DNA of 64,000 nucleotides from the NCBI RefSeq assembly GCF_963676955.1, contig NZ_OY781461.1, positions 1,312,001 through 1,376,000 on the forward strand. The letters run 5' to 3'. The DNA comes from an uncultured Desulfuromonas sp. (GTDB taxonomy: Bacteria > Desulfobacterota > Desulfuromonadia > Desulfuromonadales > Desulfuromonadaceae). The translations under genes and the position numbers were made by a program. Positions 14,774-24,559 of this stretch are shown piece after piece. The notes under the pieces are model-generated. The model searched no databases. It saw only the letters and a list, made by a program, of their open reading frames with translations, and was not told the DNA's origin. Within the stretch, counting starts at the first letter, position 1. Each line of letters starts with the position of its first letter.

Positions 14774-16909
14774 TTAACGTTTTTCGATGATGGCGGCCAG
14801 TGTTTCGCGGGCCGATTTCGTGATTGTCGTGCCGGGGCCAAAGATACAGGCGGCACCGGAGGCGTACAGTTCATCATAATCCTGACGCGGAATAACGCCG
14901 CCGCAGACAATGACGATGTCGTCGGCACCGAGCTTTTTCAGCTCAGCGGCCAGTTGCGGCACCAGGGTTTTATGACCGGCGGCCAGACTGGACACGCCGA
15001 CAACATGCACGTCATTTTCCACCGCCATTTTAGCCGCTTCTTCCGGGGTCTGGAACAGCGGGCCGACATCGACGTCAAAGCCGGCATCGGCGTAGGCACT
15101 GGCTACCACTTTGGCACCGCGGTCGTGACCGTCCTGACCCATTTTGGCAACGAGGATGCGCGGGCGACGTCCTTCCTGCTCGGCAAAGTCCGCGACCATT
15201 TTCTTGACTTCGGCAAATTCTTCGTCTTGATCACACACGGATGCGTAGGCTCCTGATACCAGCTTGATTTCGGCTTTGTGACGGCCAAAGACCTTTTCCA
15301 TGGCGTCGGAAATCTCGCCGACCGACGCACGCAGACGCGCGGCATTGACACACAGGCCGAGGAGATTGTCGTCGTTATTTTCGCTGGCTTTGGTGATGGA
15401 GTCAAGGGCTGCCTGGCAGGCGGTCTCATCACGCTCCGCGCGCATTTTGTTGAGACGAGCGATCTGTGATTCGCGCACCGCCGTGTTGTCGATGTCGAGC
15501 ACCTCAATGGGGTCTTCTTCAGCCAATTTGTATTTATTGACACCAACGATGACATCGCGACCGCTGTCAATCGATGCCTGTTTTTTGGCTGCGGATTCTT
15601 CAATGCGCAGCTTGGGCATGCCCGATTCGATGGCTTTGGTCATGCCGCCCAGTTCGTCGATCTCTTTAAGAATGGTGCGCGCTTCCTTAATCAGCTCGGC
15701 GGTCATCGATTCGACATAATAAGAACCGGCCAGCGGGTCCACGACATTGCAGATGCCGGTTTCTTCCTGAATCACCAGTTGGGTGTTGCGGGCGATGCGT
15801 GCCGAATGATCCGTGGGCAGAGCGATCGCTTCATCCAATGCATTGGTGTGCAGCGACTGGGTGCCGCCGAGAACGGCCGCCATCGCTTCAATGGTGGTGC
15901 GGATGACGTTGTTGTACGGATCCTGCTCGGTCAAACTCCAACCCGAGGTCTGGCAGTGGGTGCGCAGGGCCTTAGACTTGGGGTTCTGCGGATTGAACTG
16001 ATCCATCAGCTCCGCCCACAGGTAACGGGCGGCACGCAGCTTGGAGGCTTCCATGAAGAAGTTCATGCCGATGGCGAAGAAGAACGACAGCCGCGGCGCA
16101 AACGCATCGATGTCGAGTCCTTTAGCCAGTGCGGCTTTAACGTACTCCAGACCGTCGGCCAGGGTGAAGGCCAACTCCAAAGCATTGTTGGCACCGGCTT
16201 CCTGAATGTGGTAGCCGGAAATGGAGATGGAGTTGAACTTCGGCATGTAACTGCTGGTGTACTCAATGATGTCGGAGATAATCCGCATCGACGGTTCCGG
16301 CGGATAAATATAGGTGTTGCGCACCATGAATTCTTTAAGAATATCGTTCTGGATGGTGCCGGCCAGTTTATCCTGGCTGACGCCCTGTTCCTCGGCGGCA
16401 ACAATATAGTTGGCCATGATCGGCAGCACCGCACCGTTCATGGTCATGGACACGGAGACCTTGTCGAGGGGGATCTCGTCGAAGAGGATTTTCATGTCCT
16501 CAACAGAGTCGATGGCGACACCCGCCTTGCCGACATCACCGACCACGCGGGGATGATCCGAGTCGTAACCGCGGTGGGTGGCCAGGTCAAAGGCGACCGA
16601 CAGGCCCTGCTGGCCGGCCGCCAGGTTGCGTTTGTAGAACGCGTTGGATTCCTCGGCGGTGGAAAACCCGGCATACTGGCGCACCGTCCAGGGACGTCCG
16701 GCATACATGGTGGCCACCGGACCACGCAAAAACGGCGGCAGCCCGGGCAGGGTGTCGAGGTGTTCCATTCCGTCGAGGTCGTTGGCCGTGTAGAGCGGCT
16801 TGACCGTGATCCCCTCGGGAGTGTCCCATTTAAAGCCCGACAAATCGTCGGTCTTCTTCTCTTTTTTGGCCTTGGCTTCCCAGTCGGCCATGGTGGGTTT
16901 GTTCGACAT
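14774..16909 (-). CDS. Methylmalonyl-CoA mutase, single-chain
   Basis: 711 residues. It interconverts (R)-methylmalonyl-CoA and succinyl-CoA using adenosylcobalamin. The N-terminal TIM barrel (to about 540) contains the substrate-binding signature [15 protein letters not shown] and the Asn/His-rich [14 protein letters not shown]. The C-terminal B12 domain carries [10 protein letters not shown] with the axial His, SSLAAGH and VCGGVIP. Both parts on one chain indicate the full catalytic subunit. The ATG at 16909 follows AAAGGA. The alternative TTG at 16930 lacks a site. Together with carboxylase and epimerase it links propionyl-CoA to the citric acid cycle. Confidence 0.96.
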   Translation of the reverse strand: MSNKPTMADWEAKAKKEKKTDDLSGFKWDTPEGITVKPLYTANDLDGMEHLDTLPGLPPFLRGPVATMYAGRPWTVRQYAGFSTAEESNAFYKRNLAAGQQGLSVAFDLATHRGYDSDHPRVVGDVGKAGVAIDSVEDMKILFDEIPLDKVSVSMTMNGAVLPIMANYIVAAEEQGVSQDKLAGTIQNDILKEFMVRNTYIYPPEPSMRIISDIIEYTSSYMPKFNSISISGYHIQEAGANNALELAFTLADGLEYVKAALAKGLDIDAFAPRLSFFFAIGMNFFMEASKLRAARYLWAELMDQFNPQNPKSKALRTHCQTSGWSLTEQDPYNNVIRTTIEAMAAVLGGTQSLHTNALDEAIALPTDHSARIARNTQLVIQEETGICNVVDPLAGSYYVESMTAELIKEARTILKEIDELGGMTKAIESGMPKLRIEESAAKKQASIDSGRDVIVGVNKYKLAEEDPIEVLDIDNTAVRESQIARLNKMRAERDETACQAALDSITKASENNDDNLLGLCVNAARLRASVGEISDAMEKVFGRHKAEIKLVSGAYASVCDQDEEFAEVKKMVADFAEQEGRRPRILVAKMGQDGHDRGAKVVASAYADAGFDVDVGPLFQTPEEAAKMAVENDVHVVGVSSLAAGHKTLVPQLAAELKKLGADDIVIVCGGVIPRQDYDELYASGAACIFGPGTTITKSARETLAAIIEKR

Positions 16910-16952
16910 GTGTTGTCCTTTCACAAGCAATAAATATAAAAAACGAAAGCCG

Positions 16953-17489
16953 TCAGGATTCGATGCCGATGCGGGCTGATTGCCCGGCGTCGTAATAATG
17001 TTTGATGTCTTTCATTTCAGTGACCAGGTCTGCTACCTCAATTAAGGCCTGAGGGGCATTGCGTCCGGTAAGAACCAACTCGGTTGTCGGCGCACGAGAT
17101 GCGATTAAGTCCAGAACCTGTTCCAGACGGATCAGGCGAAAGCCCAGAGCGTTAACCAGCTCGTCAAGAATCAGCAGATCGTAATCACCGCTACCGGCCA
17201 GCTCGGACGCCTTTGAAAAGGCCTGCTGCGCCAGTTGGATATCTTCCGGGGCCGGATCAGTGAGAGAAACAAAACCACGGCGTCCAACCTGCTCGACGCT
17301 CCAGTTTGGCCCCATCTTTTTGCTGCTGGCTATTTCGCCATAGTCGGGGTCAAATTTCATAAAGTGCATGATATGCACGCGAAAACCGCGACCCGCCGCA
17401 CGAAACGCCAATCCCAACGCGGCGGTTGTTTTGCCTTTTCCGTTGCCGGTGTAGATCTGAACCAGCCCTTTTTTCAGTCGGTTGGCCAT
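16953..17489 (-). CDS. cobO: Cob(I)alamin adenosyltransferase (CobO/BtuR family)
   Basis: 178 residues. It transfers the adenosyl group of ATP to cob(I)alamin, making the coenzyme of the adjacent mutase. The P-loop is GNGKGKTT, followed by [12 protein letters not shown] and the conserved LDELVNAL and TELVLTGR motifs. The ATG at 17489 has AAGGA upstream. A GTG at 17510 would add seven residues. It is the first gene of the minus-strand operon with the mutase and MeaB. The region upstream holds two palindromes that may be operators. Confidence 0.93.
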   Translation of the reverse strand: MANRLKKGLVQIYTGNGKGKTTAALGLAFRAAGRGFRVHIMHFMKFDPDYGEIASSKKMGPNWSVEQVGRRGFVSLTDPAPEDIQLAQQAFSKASELAGSGDYDLLILDELVNALGFRLIRLEQVLDLIASRAPTTELVLTGRNAPQALIEVADLVTEMKDIKHYYDAGQSARIGIES

Positions 17490-17636
17490 CGTTGGCGGTC
17501 CTTGTAACACGGTTGGAAAGAGATCCGTCCGTTTGCTCGGCCTGATGTGATGCGAGTGAGCCGGTGGCGGTAAATCGATCCGGGGTTTATTTACAGTGGT
17601 TTGTTGATTGCGTCGATGTTGCCGACAGCCGCCTAA

Positions 17637-17654
17637 CCTGTTTGTGCAAACAGG
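17637..17654. promoter_or_regulatory. Palindrome CCTGTTTGTGCAAACAGG, putative operator
   Basis: Perfect inverted repeat with a 2-nt centre, about 150 bp upstream of cobO. It resembles in its core (GTTT..AAAC) the dyad at 18003-18018 before the HTH-cupin gene, so both may bind that regulator. This is inference. Confidence 0.45.
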
Positions 17655-17683
17655 GGTTTACTCAATAGAATGCTTTTTTAAAG

Positions 17684-17703
17684 GTGCTAAAAAAATTTAG
17701 CAC
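17684..17703. promoter_or_regulatory. Palindrome GTGCTAAA-N4-TTTAGCAC, putative operator
   Basis: Exact 8-bp arms with AAAA between, about 200 bp upstream of cobO. No T tract for termination is present. Confidence 0.4.
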
Positions 17704-18002
17704 GCTGAAATATATCAGTGGCGAAACGGCCTTGTCAAGGAAGATGGCTGAGCGCTGTGTGGCGATTTTTAGCCACATTTGAACGGTCTAAACCGAGGTT
17801 TCTTCATGGATTTGAAGATTCCTCTTTATTTTTGTTCCGACGAAGGCGAAAATGAACCAGTAAATTTTTCAGGCATGGCGTTTCCGGGCAAAATAATTTT
17901 CGTAGACGTAAAAAAGATTTAACGACACTTCAAGTTGTTGGAAAATGGGATTAATTCCGCTAAGGTTTTGATTTACGGCATTTATTTTCAATAAACGTTT
18001 TT

Positions 18003-18051
18003 ATTGTTGGTAAACAATTAGGTTGACAATTTCCGCCACATGTTTTATATC
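18003..18051 (+). promoter_or_regulatory. Promoter and operator-like dyad of the HTH-cupin gene
   Basis: TTGACA (18023-18028), a 17-nt spacer and TATATC (18046-18051). The dyad ATTGTT-ggta-AACAAT (18003-18018) ends 4 nt before the -35 box, a good place for autoregulation. Confidence 0.6.
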
Positions 18052-18093
18052 GAGCGTGGAAATAGAACTGTTTTTTATTTTTTGGAGAATGTC

Positions 18094-18654
18094 TTGGAAT
18101 ACAATATCGGGGCAAAAATTAAGGAGCTGCGTAAGGCACGTAAATTGACCCTGCAGGCGGTGGCAACGGAAACCGGTTTTTCTCCGGCGCTGATTTCCCA
18201 AATTGAGAACAATAATGTTTCACCGCCCATTGCCACGTTGTCAAAGCTGGCTCGCTTTTTTGATGTCAAGATCAGCCACTTCTTTGAAGAGGAAGAAGAG
18301 GTCCGTCGTTACGAAGTCGTTCGTACTGCGGATCGCCGTGTTGTCAGTCGGGTTATCTCCAAGGCAGGTAAGGGGCATGGCTATACCTATGAAGCCTTGT
18401 CCGTGCATAAACTCAATAAAAAGATGGAACCCTTCGTCGTTACCGTATCGGAACGCAGTGACGATGAGACCATGTATAACCATGATGGCGAAGAGTTTCT
18501 GCTTATCTTAAATGGCACGGCAGAGGTGTTGCTTGATGATGAACGGATCAAGCTTGAGGCGGGAGATGCGGTGTATTTTGACTCCTCCATGCGTCATCGC
18601 CTGCTGTCTTACGATGGCAAGGAAGTCCAGGTCCTGGCCATTGTCACTCGATGA
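18094..18654 (+). CDS. XRE-family transcriptional regulator with C-terminal cupin sensor
   Basis: 186 residues from a TTG start at 18094, chosen because GGAG lies 6 nt upstream and because the helix-turn-helix begins immediately (YNIGAKIKELRKARKLTLQA). The helix-turn-helix covers about 6-62 (ETGFSPALISQIENNNVSPP). After an acidic linker a cupin domain (about 105-180) shows HDGEEFLLILNG and the second motif GDAVYFDSSMRHR, the double-stranded beta helix that senses small ligands in PuuR/SutR-like regulators. It lies between the divergent cobO-mcm-meaB operon and the carboxylase genes, so it probably controls propionate/methylmalonyl metabolism. The ligand is unknown. Confidence 0.88.
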   Translation: MEYNIGAKIKELRKARKLTLQAVATETGFSPALISQIENNNVSPPIATLSKLARFFDVKISHFFEEEEEVRRYEVVRTADRRVVSRVISKAGKGHGYTYEALSVHKLNKKMEPFVVTVSERSDDETMYNHDGEEFLLILNGTAEVLLDDERIKLEAGDAVYFDSSMRHRLLSYDGKEVQVLAIVTR

Positions 18655-18751
18655 TCCGCTGGATTCACGGTGACGTACGTATATAAAGAAGATGGGAACT
18701 CTGCCTGGCTGTGCGCTGTTCAGGAGCGGCCGGGCACTGTTGTCTATATCG

Positions 18752-18904
18752 CAGGATGTTGAAAAAGACCCTTTCGGGGGCTTTTCAACGACGCAAGCCG
18801 AAAATGCGCTTTCCGTCTTGTTTACAGAATCAAGCACGTGAGAATCTGTCCTTGATTCTGGTCGCCCATCCATGGGCTCCATAGGCTGTTTTTCAACAGC
18901 CGGA
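18752..18904. repeat. MITE/REP-like element with terminal inverted repeats
   Basis: About 150 bp bounded by CAGGATGTTGAAAAAGACCC and, inverted, CCGGCTGTTGAAAAACAGCC (shared core TGTTGAAAAA). The interior has no coding potential. Repeats of the CAGGATGTTGAAAAA type are, as I recall, scattered in intergenic DNA of related genomes. No second copy was seen in this window. Confidence 0.45.
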
Positions 18905-18919
18905 TAACGTTTTTTGCAC

Positions 18920-19025
18920 GTGCGGTTTAAAGATGTGATTTTCAAACCCGCACAAAAATCACCGGGTTGTAAACGAACCCGACCATCTTTAGGTGCCCAT
19001 TTGCGGGCTTCGCGGGCTTTTTCGG
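18920..19025 (+). ncRNA. Unassigned structured leader upstream of the carboxylase operon
   Basis: Three successive hairpins: GTGCGGTTT/AAACCCGCAC (18920-18953), CGGGTT/AACCCG (18963-18981), and GCCC/GGGC (18995-19008). GCGGGC-rich sequence and a T-run (19018-19022) follow. AAAGATG (about 18929) and CATCTTT (about 18984) could also pair at long range and close the second hairpin. It lies about 100 nt before the carboxyltransferase start. No known riboswitch class was recognised. It could be an attenuator or simply a weak terminator. Confidence 0.35.
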
Positions 19026-19120
19026 TTCGAATTACGTTGATTATATATGGGGTCAGCAACAGGGGAGGGGTCTCTGTTTCTGACACGTACCACTTTTAAA
19101 CAAGTAAAGGGATGACGACT

Positions 19121-20845
19121 ATGTCAAACAAGGTGTGCAAGCCAACGCTGAAGAATCCTCTCGCTCCGCAAGAGAACGTTGAATTCACCATTCCCGGCGA
19201 AATCGCCGGACAGAAGGGTGGTTATGAAGAGGTCATGCAGGAAGGCCATGATCTGATTCAACGTCCGATCAAGTCGGTTGCGGTCAGTCAGATTGAAAAG
19301 CAACATTTCAAAAAGCGCATGACCGTTTGGGAACGGATTAAAGTTCTGACGGAAGATGAGCCGAATATTCTGTTTCAAAACTGGGGTAAAAACCTTGATG
19401 GTGCTTCTCTGGTCACCGGTATTCTTAATATCGGCGGCCGCGATGTTGCCGTTTATGGTCATGACTTTACCGTTCGCGCCGGTTCCATCGATGCGACCAA
19501 CGGCAGCAAGTTGGCCAAGTTGTTCAACATGGCTGGTGAAAAGGGGATTCCCGTTATTGGCATGAATGACTCCGCCGGTGCGTTTGTTCCTGCGGGTGTT
19601 GGTGGTCTGGATGGTTATGCCGAAGCGTTTACCGCCTTGCGTAATATCAGCGGCGTGGTTCCGAGTATCATGTGTATGTTTGGTTTTAACGCCGGTGGCG
19701 GCAGCTACTTGCCGCGCCAGGGCAGCTTCGTCATCCAGCCCGAAGATACCTTCTTCGGTCTCACCGGTCCCGGTGTCGTTAAGTCGGTCCTTGGTGAGGA
19801 TGTCACGCCGGATGATCTGGGTGGTCCCAAGGTCCATCGTGCCACCGGGGTTGCTGATTTGACCGTCAGCGATGAAACAGCAGCGCTGCGTCTCGCCAAG
19901 ATGCTGCTCAGCTACATTCCGGACAACAACAGTGTCATGGCGCCGTTCCTGCAGACCAGTGATCCCCTTGATCGCAAGACCTGGGAAATCAATACCCTGC
20001 TGAAAAAAGCCTTTAACTCACCCACCGGCTTCAATACACCGGTTGACGTTTCCATTATTATTCAACAGATCTGTGACCACGGCGATTACTTTGAGCTGCA
20101 ACCGAAGCGTGCCCGTGAAGTGGTGACCGCTTTTGGCCGCCTCGGCGGTAATGTGGTCGGCTTCTGTGCCAACAACAGTGCCGTGGCTTCCGGTCAGATT
20201 GACTGTGACTCTGCCTTGAAAATCGCCCGTTTTGTCCGCTTCTGTAACATCTACAATATTCCCATCATCTTCATCGAGGACACCACCGGCTTCCTGCCCG
20301 GTCGTGAGCAGGAAACACGCGGGATTGTCCAGGCGGGCCGTTCCATGCTTGATTCTATCGTAGATGTGCGGACGCCGCGGATTCTGCTGATTCTGCGCAA
20401 CGCCTACGGCGGAGCGTATGCGTCGTACAACAACTATCCCACCGGGGCCGATCTGGTTCTGGCACTGCCGACCACCCGTCTGGCGGTTATGGGCCCTGCC
20501 GGTAAGGAGTTCGTGTACAAAGATGAACTGCGCAAAATCCGTGGAGCGGTCAAAGGGATGATTGCTCAAGGGACGAGTGATCGTATCGCTGCCGGTATGG
20601 ATGGTGACGATGCCAAGAAAGATGCCGAGCGCGAAGTGGCCGAATGGCTGAAAGTTGAGGAAGCGAAACTCAATACGCGCTATGAAAAAGAGTTGATGAA
20701 CCCGAAAGAGGGTCTGTCACTGGGCTCCATCTCGTCGATTGTTATGCCGACGGATCTGCGCGAAGTTCTGGCCAAGAACATGAACTTCTTCCTGCGCCAT
20801 TACAAGCCCGGTCCTATGCAGGCCGTTCAGCGTGAGTTCCATTAA
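19121..20845 (+). CDS. Acyl-CoA carboxylase carboxyltransferase subunit (probably propionyl-CoA)
   Basis: 574 residues with the paired crotonase-fold domains of biotin-dependent carboxyltransferases. The N-half contains [37 protein letters not shown]-type acyl-CoA pocket sequence and the oxyanion region [14 protein letters not shown]. The C-half contains [12 protein letters not shown] and [13 protein letters not shown]. It transfers carboxyl from carboxybiotin to an acyl-CoA. The neighbourhood (mutase, epimerase, MeaB) points to propionyl-CoA/methylmalonyl-CoA. Start ATG 19121 has AAAGGG at good spacing. An ATG at 19112 lies too close to it. The biotin carboxylase/carrier subunit follows after 69 nt. 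Confidence 0.88.
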   Translation: MSNKVCKPTLKNPLAPQENVEFTIPGEIAGQKGGYEEVMQEGHDLIQRPIKSVAVSQIEKQHFKKRMTVWERIKVLTEDEPNILFQNWGKNLDGASLVTGILNIGGRDVAVYGHDFTVRAGSIDATNGSKLAKLFNMAGEKGIPVIGMNDSAGAFVPAGVGGLDGYAEAFTALRNISGVVPSIMCMFGFNAGGGSYLPRQGSFVIQPEDTFFGLTGPGVVKSVLGEDVTPDDLGGPKVHRATGVADLTVSDETAALRLAKMLLSYIPDNNSVMAPFLQTSDPLDRKTWEINTLLKKAFNSPTGFNTPVDVSIIIQQICDHGDYFELQPKRAREVVTAFGRLGGNVVGFCANNSAVASGQIDCDSALKIARFVRFCNIYNIPIIFIEDTTGFLPGREQETRGIVQAGRSMLDSIVDVRTPRILLILRNAYGGAYASYNNYPTGADLVLALPTTRLAVMGPAGKEFVYKDELRKIRGAVKGMIAQGTSDRIAAGMDGDDAKKDAEREVAEWLKVEEAKLNTRYEKELMNPKEGLSLGSISSIVMPTDLREVLAKNMNFFLRHYKPGPMQAVQREFH

Positions 20846-20914
20846 TTGCGTTGAGCCACCTGTTGTTGACGAGCATCGTAGCAATTAACCCCCATGGAAG
20901 TGGAGATGAAGCCC

Positions 20915-23791
20915 ATGGCCTACAATATTGAGAACTATCTGAACAATCCTTTGATTCACCGTGACCGTCGTCTGAGCCAGTCGCCTTCGGCGTGGGTGCG
21001 GTCTTTTTCCTGTGAAGAACTCAAGCCCCTGATTGTCTGTCGCGGTCCGATCCGTAAAGAAGCGATGGACGTGTATGACGAAATGGGCATTACCCATTAC
21101 GGAATTCTGTTGTCTGAAAAGGATTCCATTGTCTACCCGAATGCGCTATCTCCGGAACTGCGTAAGCTGACCGATAACAGTCGTGTCCACCGGGTGCCCG
21201 ATTATTCCGGTGCGTCGAAGGAAGAGCGTGTTGAGCGAATCGGTCAGATTATCGGCATTGCCAAAGATAACGGCTACAATGCGATTTTTGCCGGTTACGG
21301 CTTCATGGCGGAAGATGACGAGTTTGTCGCCGCGATTGAAGAGGCTGGGCTCAACTTCATTGGTCCCTGCTCCGGTACACAGCGTGCTGCCGGTAAAAAA
21401 GACGAAGCCAAGCGCACCGCCCTGCAGGTCAACGTCTCCGTTACGCCGGGTATTGATAATGTGACAGCACGGACTCTGGTAAAAAATTACGCGACCCGTG
21501 ACAGTCTGGTGTCTTTGGCCAAGTCCAAAGAGCTGGCCTGTGACGAAAAGGTCCTTGCTGATGAAAGCCTGACCCTTGAGGCGCTGGCGGATCACATTCT
21601 GTTTGCCTCCTACGACAAAGGCATTGACCTGTTCAGTGTTGAAGAGTTGTGTGCTCAGGTACAGGCCGAATGCGCCGAGATGTTTAAAAATTACCCCGGT
21701 GCCCGCATCCGTCTCAAAGCCATCGGCGGTGGTGGCGGTAAGGGCCAGCGGATTCTCGGAGCTTCCCTGCTGGTGACTAAAGAGCCGACCCAAGAGCAGA
21801 TCGATGCGGCTGCCGCGGATGCGCCGGGTCTGGTACGAGAGATTCTCAGTGAGGTAAAAGCCAACGGCGTTGGCGACAACAAAAACGTCCTCATCGAGCT
21901 GAACATCGAGCAAACCCGCCACAACGAAATTCAGTTGTTGGGTAACGGTGAGTGGTGCATCGCCTTGGGGGGTCGCGATTGCTCCCTGCAGATGCATGAG
22001 CAGAAGTTGCTGGAGATTTCCGTGACTCAGGAAGCACTGACTGCGGAGATCGACAAGGCGAAAAACGCCTCTTTGGATGCTCAGGCCAAAGCTCTGGAGA
22101 CGGATCTTACGGTCCTCAAGCGGATGGAAGAGGAGTCGGAGCGTTTTGGTCAGGCCGTTGGTCTTGATTCCGCGTCAACCTTCGAGTGTATTGTTGACGG
22201 CGATCGTCACTACTTTATGGAAGTGAACACGCGGATTCAGGTTGAGCACCGCGTGACCGAACTGGTCTACAGCCTCAAATTTACCAACCCGGATGATGAG
22301 AACGATTACTTCGTTGTCGAATCACTGGTTGAGGCCATGGCCCTGCTGGCTATGCACAAAGAGCGGCTGCCGCGTCCTGAGCGTCAGCTCCGGTTTGGGG
22401 CCGCTGCGGAGGCCCGCCTCAATGCGACGGACGACTCCCTGTCTCCGGCTGCCGGCGGCATGATCAATTACTGGTCGGCTCCGATTGATGGCGAAATTCG
22501 CGATGACCAGGGCATCTGCCTGGCGAATCCGGATACCGGTCACTTCATGAAGTATAAAGTTGCCGGTGCCTATGACTCCAACCTTGCCCTGTTGCTGACC
22601 AAAGGTGAAGATCGCCAACAGAGCTACAATCATCTGTCACGCGTGTTGCGCAGCACCACATTGCGCGGTACGGATTTGGCCACGAACTTGGAATTTCATG
22701 ACGGCCTGGTGAACTGGTTCCTGGCCAATAATGTCATGGCTAAGCCGACTACCCGCTTTGTCGTGCCTTACCTGACCATGGTCGGTAAGTTGAAGGAGGA
22801 AGCCAATAAGGTCGATGTGGTTTATGCCTTCGTCAAGATGAAAAAACATTTCATCAAAATGTACGGTGAAGATCCTGATGTGGCCAAAGCCGTTTCTGAA
22901 GCTCTGGATCGCAAGGGAACCCTGCTGACCCGTCCCATGGAGCGCCTGCTTGAAGATCCGCATCTGCTTTCCGGCTGGTTGAGCTGGAACAAGAAAAACT
23001 TCAAGTTTGAAAACGGCAAGGTGGTTTGGAAGCGCAATCCGCTCGGTGTCTTGTGTGAAACCTATGAATACCTGCACATGGCCTGGGATCCAAAAAAACC
23101 GGCGGCCGAGGTGATCTGGTCTCATGACCACGAATTACTCGACAATGCGCTGTCTTTCTATCGTGAACTGCGCACCAAATTGGGCCTCGGTATTGAGCAA
23201 TTTGTCGAGCTCAACGAGATTATTCAGAAAGATGAGCCGCAACTCGGCTACGATGCGGAAACCTGGAAACAGATTCAGTCGGCGCACTTTGGTTTCGAGA
23301 TCGGCAATGAGCTGCTCGGACTCTTGTTCATGATTGCTGAGAAGACCGGGTTCTACGAGCTGCGCGTTGAAGACGATCTGGAAGTGGTCATCCCTGAATA
23401 TCTGCACGATCCGGAGCTGCAGGCGGCCATGAAGAAAGTTCTGGTTCCGCCGCCGGCAACCAAGGAGGATGAAATTGTTACTCCGGGTGGTGGTATGTAT
23501 TATGCTCAGGAAGCACCGGGTATGCCGCCGTTTGTGACCAAAGGGATGCACTTTGAAAAAGGTCAGCCGCTGTTCATCCTTGAAGTTATGAAGATGTTCA
23601 ACAAAATTCCGGCACCGTTCTCAGGAACGATTGATGAAATCCTGATTGAAGGTGGTGATGGGACCATTGTGGCGAAAGGCCAGCCTATTTTTAAGGTCAC
23701 CCCGGATGAGAAATTTGTTGAAGTAGATCCGAAGGAATTTGAACGTCTGCGTCAGGAAACAACTTCGGAGTTTTTGTCGACTGTTTTATAA
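20915..23791 (+). CDS. Biotin carboxylase plus biotin carrier subunit, enlarged form
   Basis: 958 residues, much longer than the usual 450-670-residue alpha subunits. The biotin carboxylase N-domain appears around 45-170 (KPLIVCRGPIRKEAMDVYDEMGI, GYGFMAEDDEFVAAIEEAGL). A long insertion precedes the ATP-grasp glycine loop AIGGGGGKGQRI (about 270) and the catalytic EVNTRIQVEHRVTE. A 250-residue helical linker leads to the biotinyl domain with the attachment Lys in EVMKMFN near the C-terminus. Three in-frame ATGs are close (20894, 20906, 20915). 20915 is preferred for GGAG spacing. It forms an operon with the carboxyltransferase gene and ends at a strong hairpin. Confidence 0.85.
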   Translation: MAYNIENYLNNPLIHRDRRLSQSPSAWVRSFSCEELKPLIVCRGPIRKEAMDVYDEMGITHYGILLSEKDSIVYPNALSPELRKLTDNSRVHRVPDYSGASKEERVERIGQIIGIAKDNGYNAIFAGYGFMAEDDEFVAAIEEAGLNFIGPCSGTQRAAGKKDEAKRTALQVNVSVTPGIDNVTARTLVKNYATRDSLVSLAKSKELACDEKVLADESLTLEALADHILFASYDKGIDLFSVEELCAQVQAECAEMFKNYPGARIRLKAIGGGGGKGQRILGASLLVTKEPTQEQIDAAAADAPGLVREILSEVKANGVGDNKNVLIELNIEQTRHNEIQLLGNGEWCIALGGRDCSLQMHEQKLLEISVTQEALTAEIDKAKNASLDAQAKALETDLTVLKRMEEESERFGQAVGLDSASTFECIVDGDRHYFMEVNTRIQVEHRVTELVYSLKFTNPDDENDYFVVESLVEAMALLAMHKERLPRPERQLRFGAAAEARLNATDDSLSPAAGGMINYWSAPIDGEIRDDQGICLANPDTGHFMKYKVAGAYDSNLALLLTKGEDRQQSYNHLSRVLRSTTLRGTDLATNLEFHDGLVNWFLANNVMAKPTTRFVVPYLTMVGKLKEEANKVDVVYAFVKMKKHFIKMYGEDPDVAKAVSEALDRKGTLLTRPMERLLEDPHLLSGWLSWNKKNFKFENGKVVWKRNPLGVLCETYEYLHMAWDPKKPAAEVIWSHDHELLDNALSFYRELRTKLGLGIEQFVELNEIIQKDEPQLGYDAETWKQIQSAHFGFEIGNELLGLLFMIAEKTGFYELRVEDDLEVVIPEYLHDPELQAAMKKVLVPPPATKEDEIVTPGGGMYYAQEAPGMPPFVTKGMHFEKGQPLFILEVMKMFNKIPAPFSGTIDEILIEGGDGTIVAKGQPIFKVTPDEKFVEVDPKEFERLRQETTSEFLSTVL

Positions 23792-23814
23792 CGTCGCCAT
23801 ACAGGAGAAAAACG

Positions 23815-23845
23815 GAAGCCCTGCTGTTAAAGCAGGGCTTCTTTG
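23815..23845 (+). terminator. Terminator of the carboxylase operon
   Basis: GAAGCCCTGCT (23815-23825) pairs with AGCAGGGCTTC (23831-23841) over a 5-nt loop, followed by TTTG. Confidence 0.8.
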
Positions 23846-23914
23846 TCTGGAGCTCGGTCTGGTTGGGCAATAGATTGGGGCCGTCCTTGTCCGACTTTTG
23901 TGTTTCTGCGCGAG

Positions 23915-24133
23915 TTACAGGCAGCGGGCGCAATCAAAATCGTCATTTTCAACAGGCTCGGACTCGGATTCCAGAAAAGATTGTTGTTGGGTATCGACGA
24001 CGATTTTACTCAGGCCGTGATTGATGGACCAGATGGTTCCGCACATACTGCACTCAACAATTTCTTCGGAAAATCCTTCAGAGCGCAGGCCAAGTCCGCA
24101 GTCATTGTGATGGTTGCATACGGGACACTTCAT
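23915..24133 (-). CDS. Small zinc-ribbon protein
   Basis: 72 residues. MKCPVCNHH and ECSMCGTIW (Cys at 3, 6 and two more near 28-31) form a CxxC...CxxC zinc ribbon, followed by an acidic tail ending DCARCL with another CxxC. AAGGAAAGG lies upstream of the ATG. It is a single minus-strand gene between the carboxylase terminator and the epimerase. Such small ribbons are usually nucleic-acid or protein adaptors. No specific role can be given. Confidence 0.75.
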   Translation of the reverse strand: MKCPVCNHHNDCGLGLRSEGFSEEIVECSMCGTIWSINHGLSKIVVDTQQQSFLESESEPVENDDFDCARCL

Positions 24134-24559
24134 ACTGTAAACCTTTCCTTAACGTTTGAATGTTGGCTGAAAAATTTCGTTGAGTATAGAGAAGAATTTT
24201 TTTATTACAAGTAAAAATAGCAAAAAAGATAAGATAAAACAATGGGTTAGCATGTAGTTAGCGTTTTGCGTAGTAGACCGTGGGTTGAAATAGGGTAGAA
24301 ACGTCGCATTGGATAATTGCCTGTAAACGCAAAATAAATTTCTTTAAACTACTGCTTTTAAAAAGATTTTGGGAAAATAAATCACCATTTTAAAATTTTA
24401 TCTAAACTAAAAATGCATACAGTTTGAGCTGTTTTTTTGTTGATTGTGGAAAACGAATTTTTAGAAAGTTGTCAGAGAGAAAAAACATAATGATACAAAC
24501 CCTTTCAGCGTTGTCGATAGGGTGCGGTTCTAACCTGAAACTAACCGGGAGTTTACACG
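24134..24559. other. AT-rich intergenic region
   Basis: About 425 bp with promoter-like AT-rich stretches for the divergent small ribbon gene and the epimerase. No gene, tRNA or convincing hairpin was found. Confidence 0.5.

Larger units (their letters stand above)
17490..18003. other. Divergent intergenic region with palindromes
   Basis: About 510 bp without a gene between cobO (minus) and the HTH-cupin regulator (plus). It contains CCTGTTTG-TG-CAAACAGG (17637-17654, perfect 8-bp arms) and GTGCTAAA-aaaa-TTTAGCAC (17684-17703). Both are positioned to act on the cobO operon promoter. The rest is AT-rich without clear coding. Confidence 0.55.

Noticed and set aside
15779-16933. Long plus-strand open frame (384 codons) opposite the mutase gene
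   Set aside because: It is an antisense shadow of a fully conserved methylmalonyl-CoA mutase, with His/Arg-rich composition and no family.
17511-17700. Cobalamin riboswitch upstream of the adenosyltransferase gene
   Set aside because: Only a CCACTGT fragment resembling part of the B12 box was found on the minus strand. The remaining conserved core elements could not be located.
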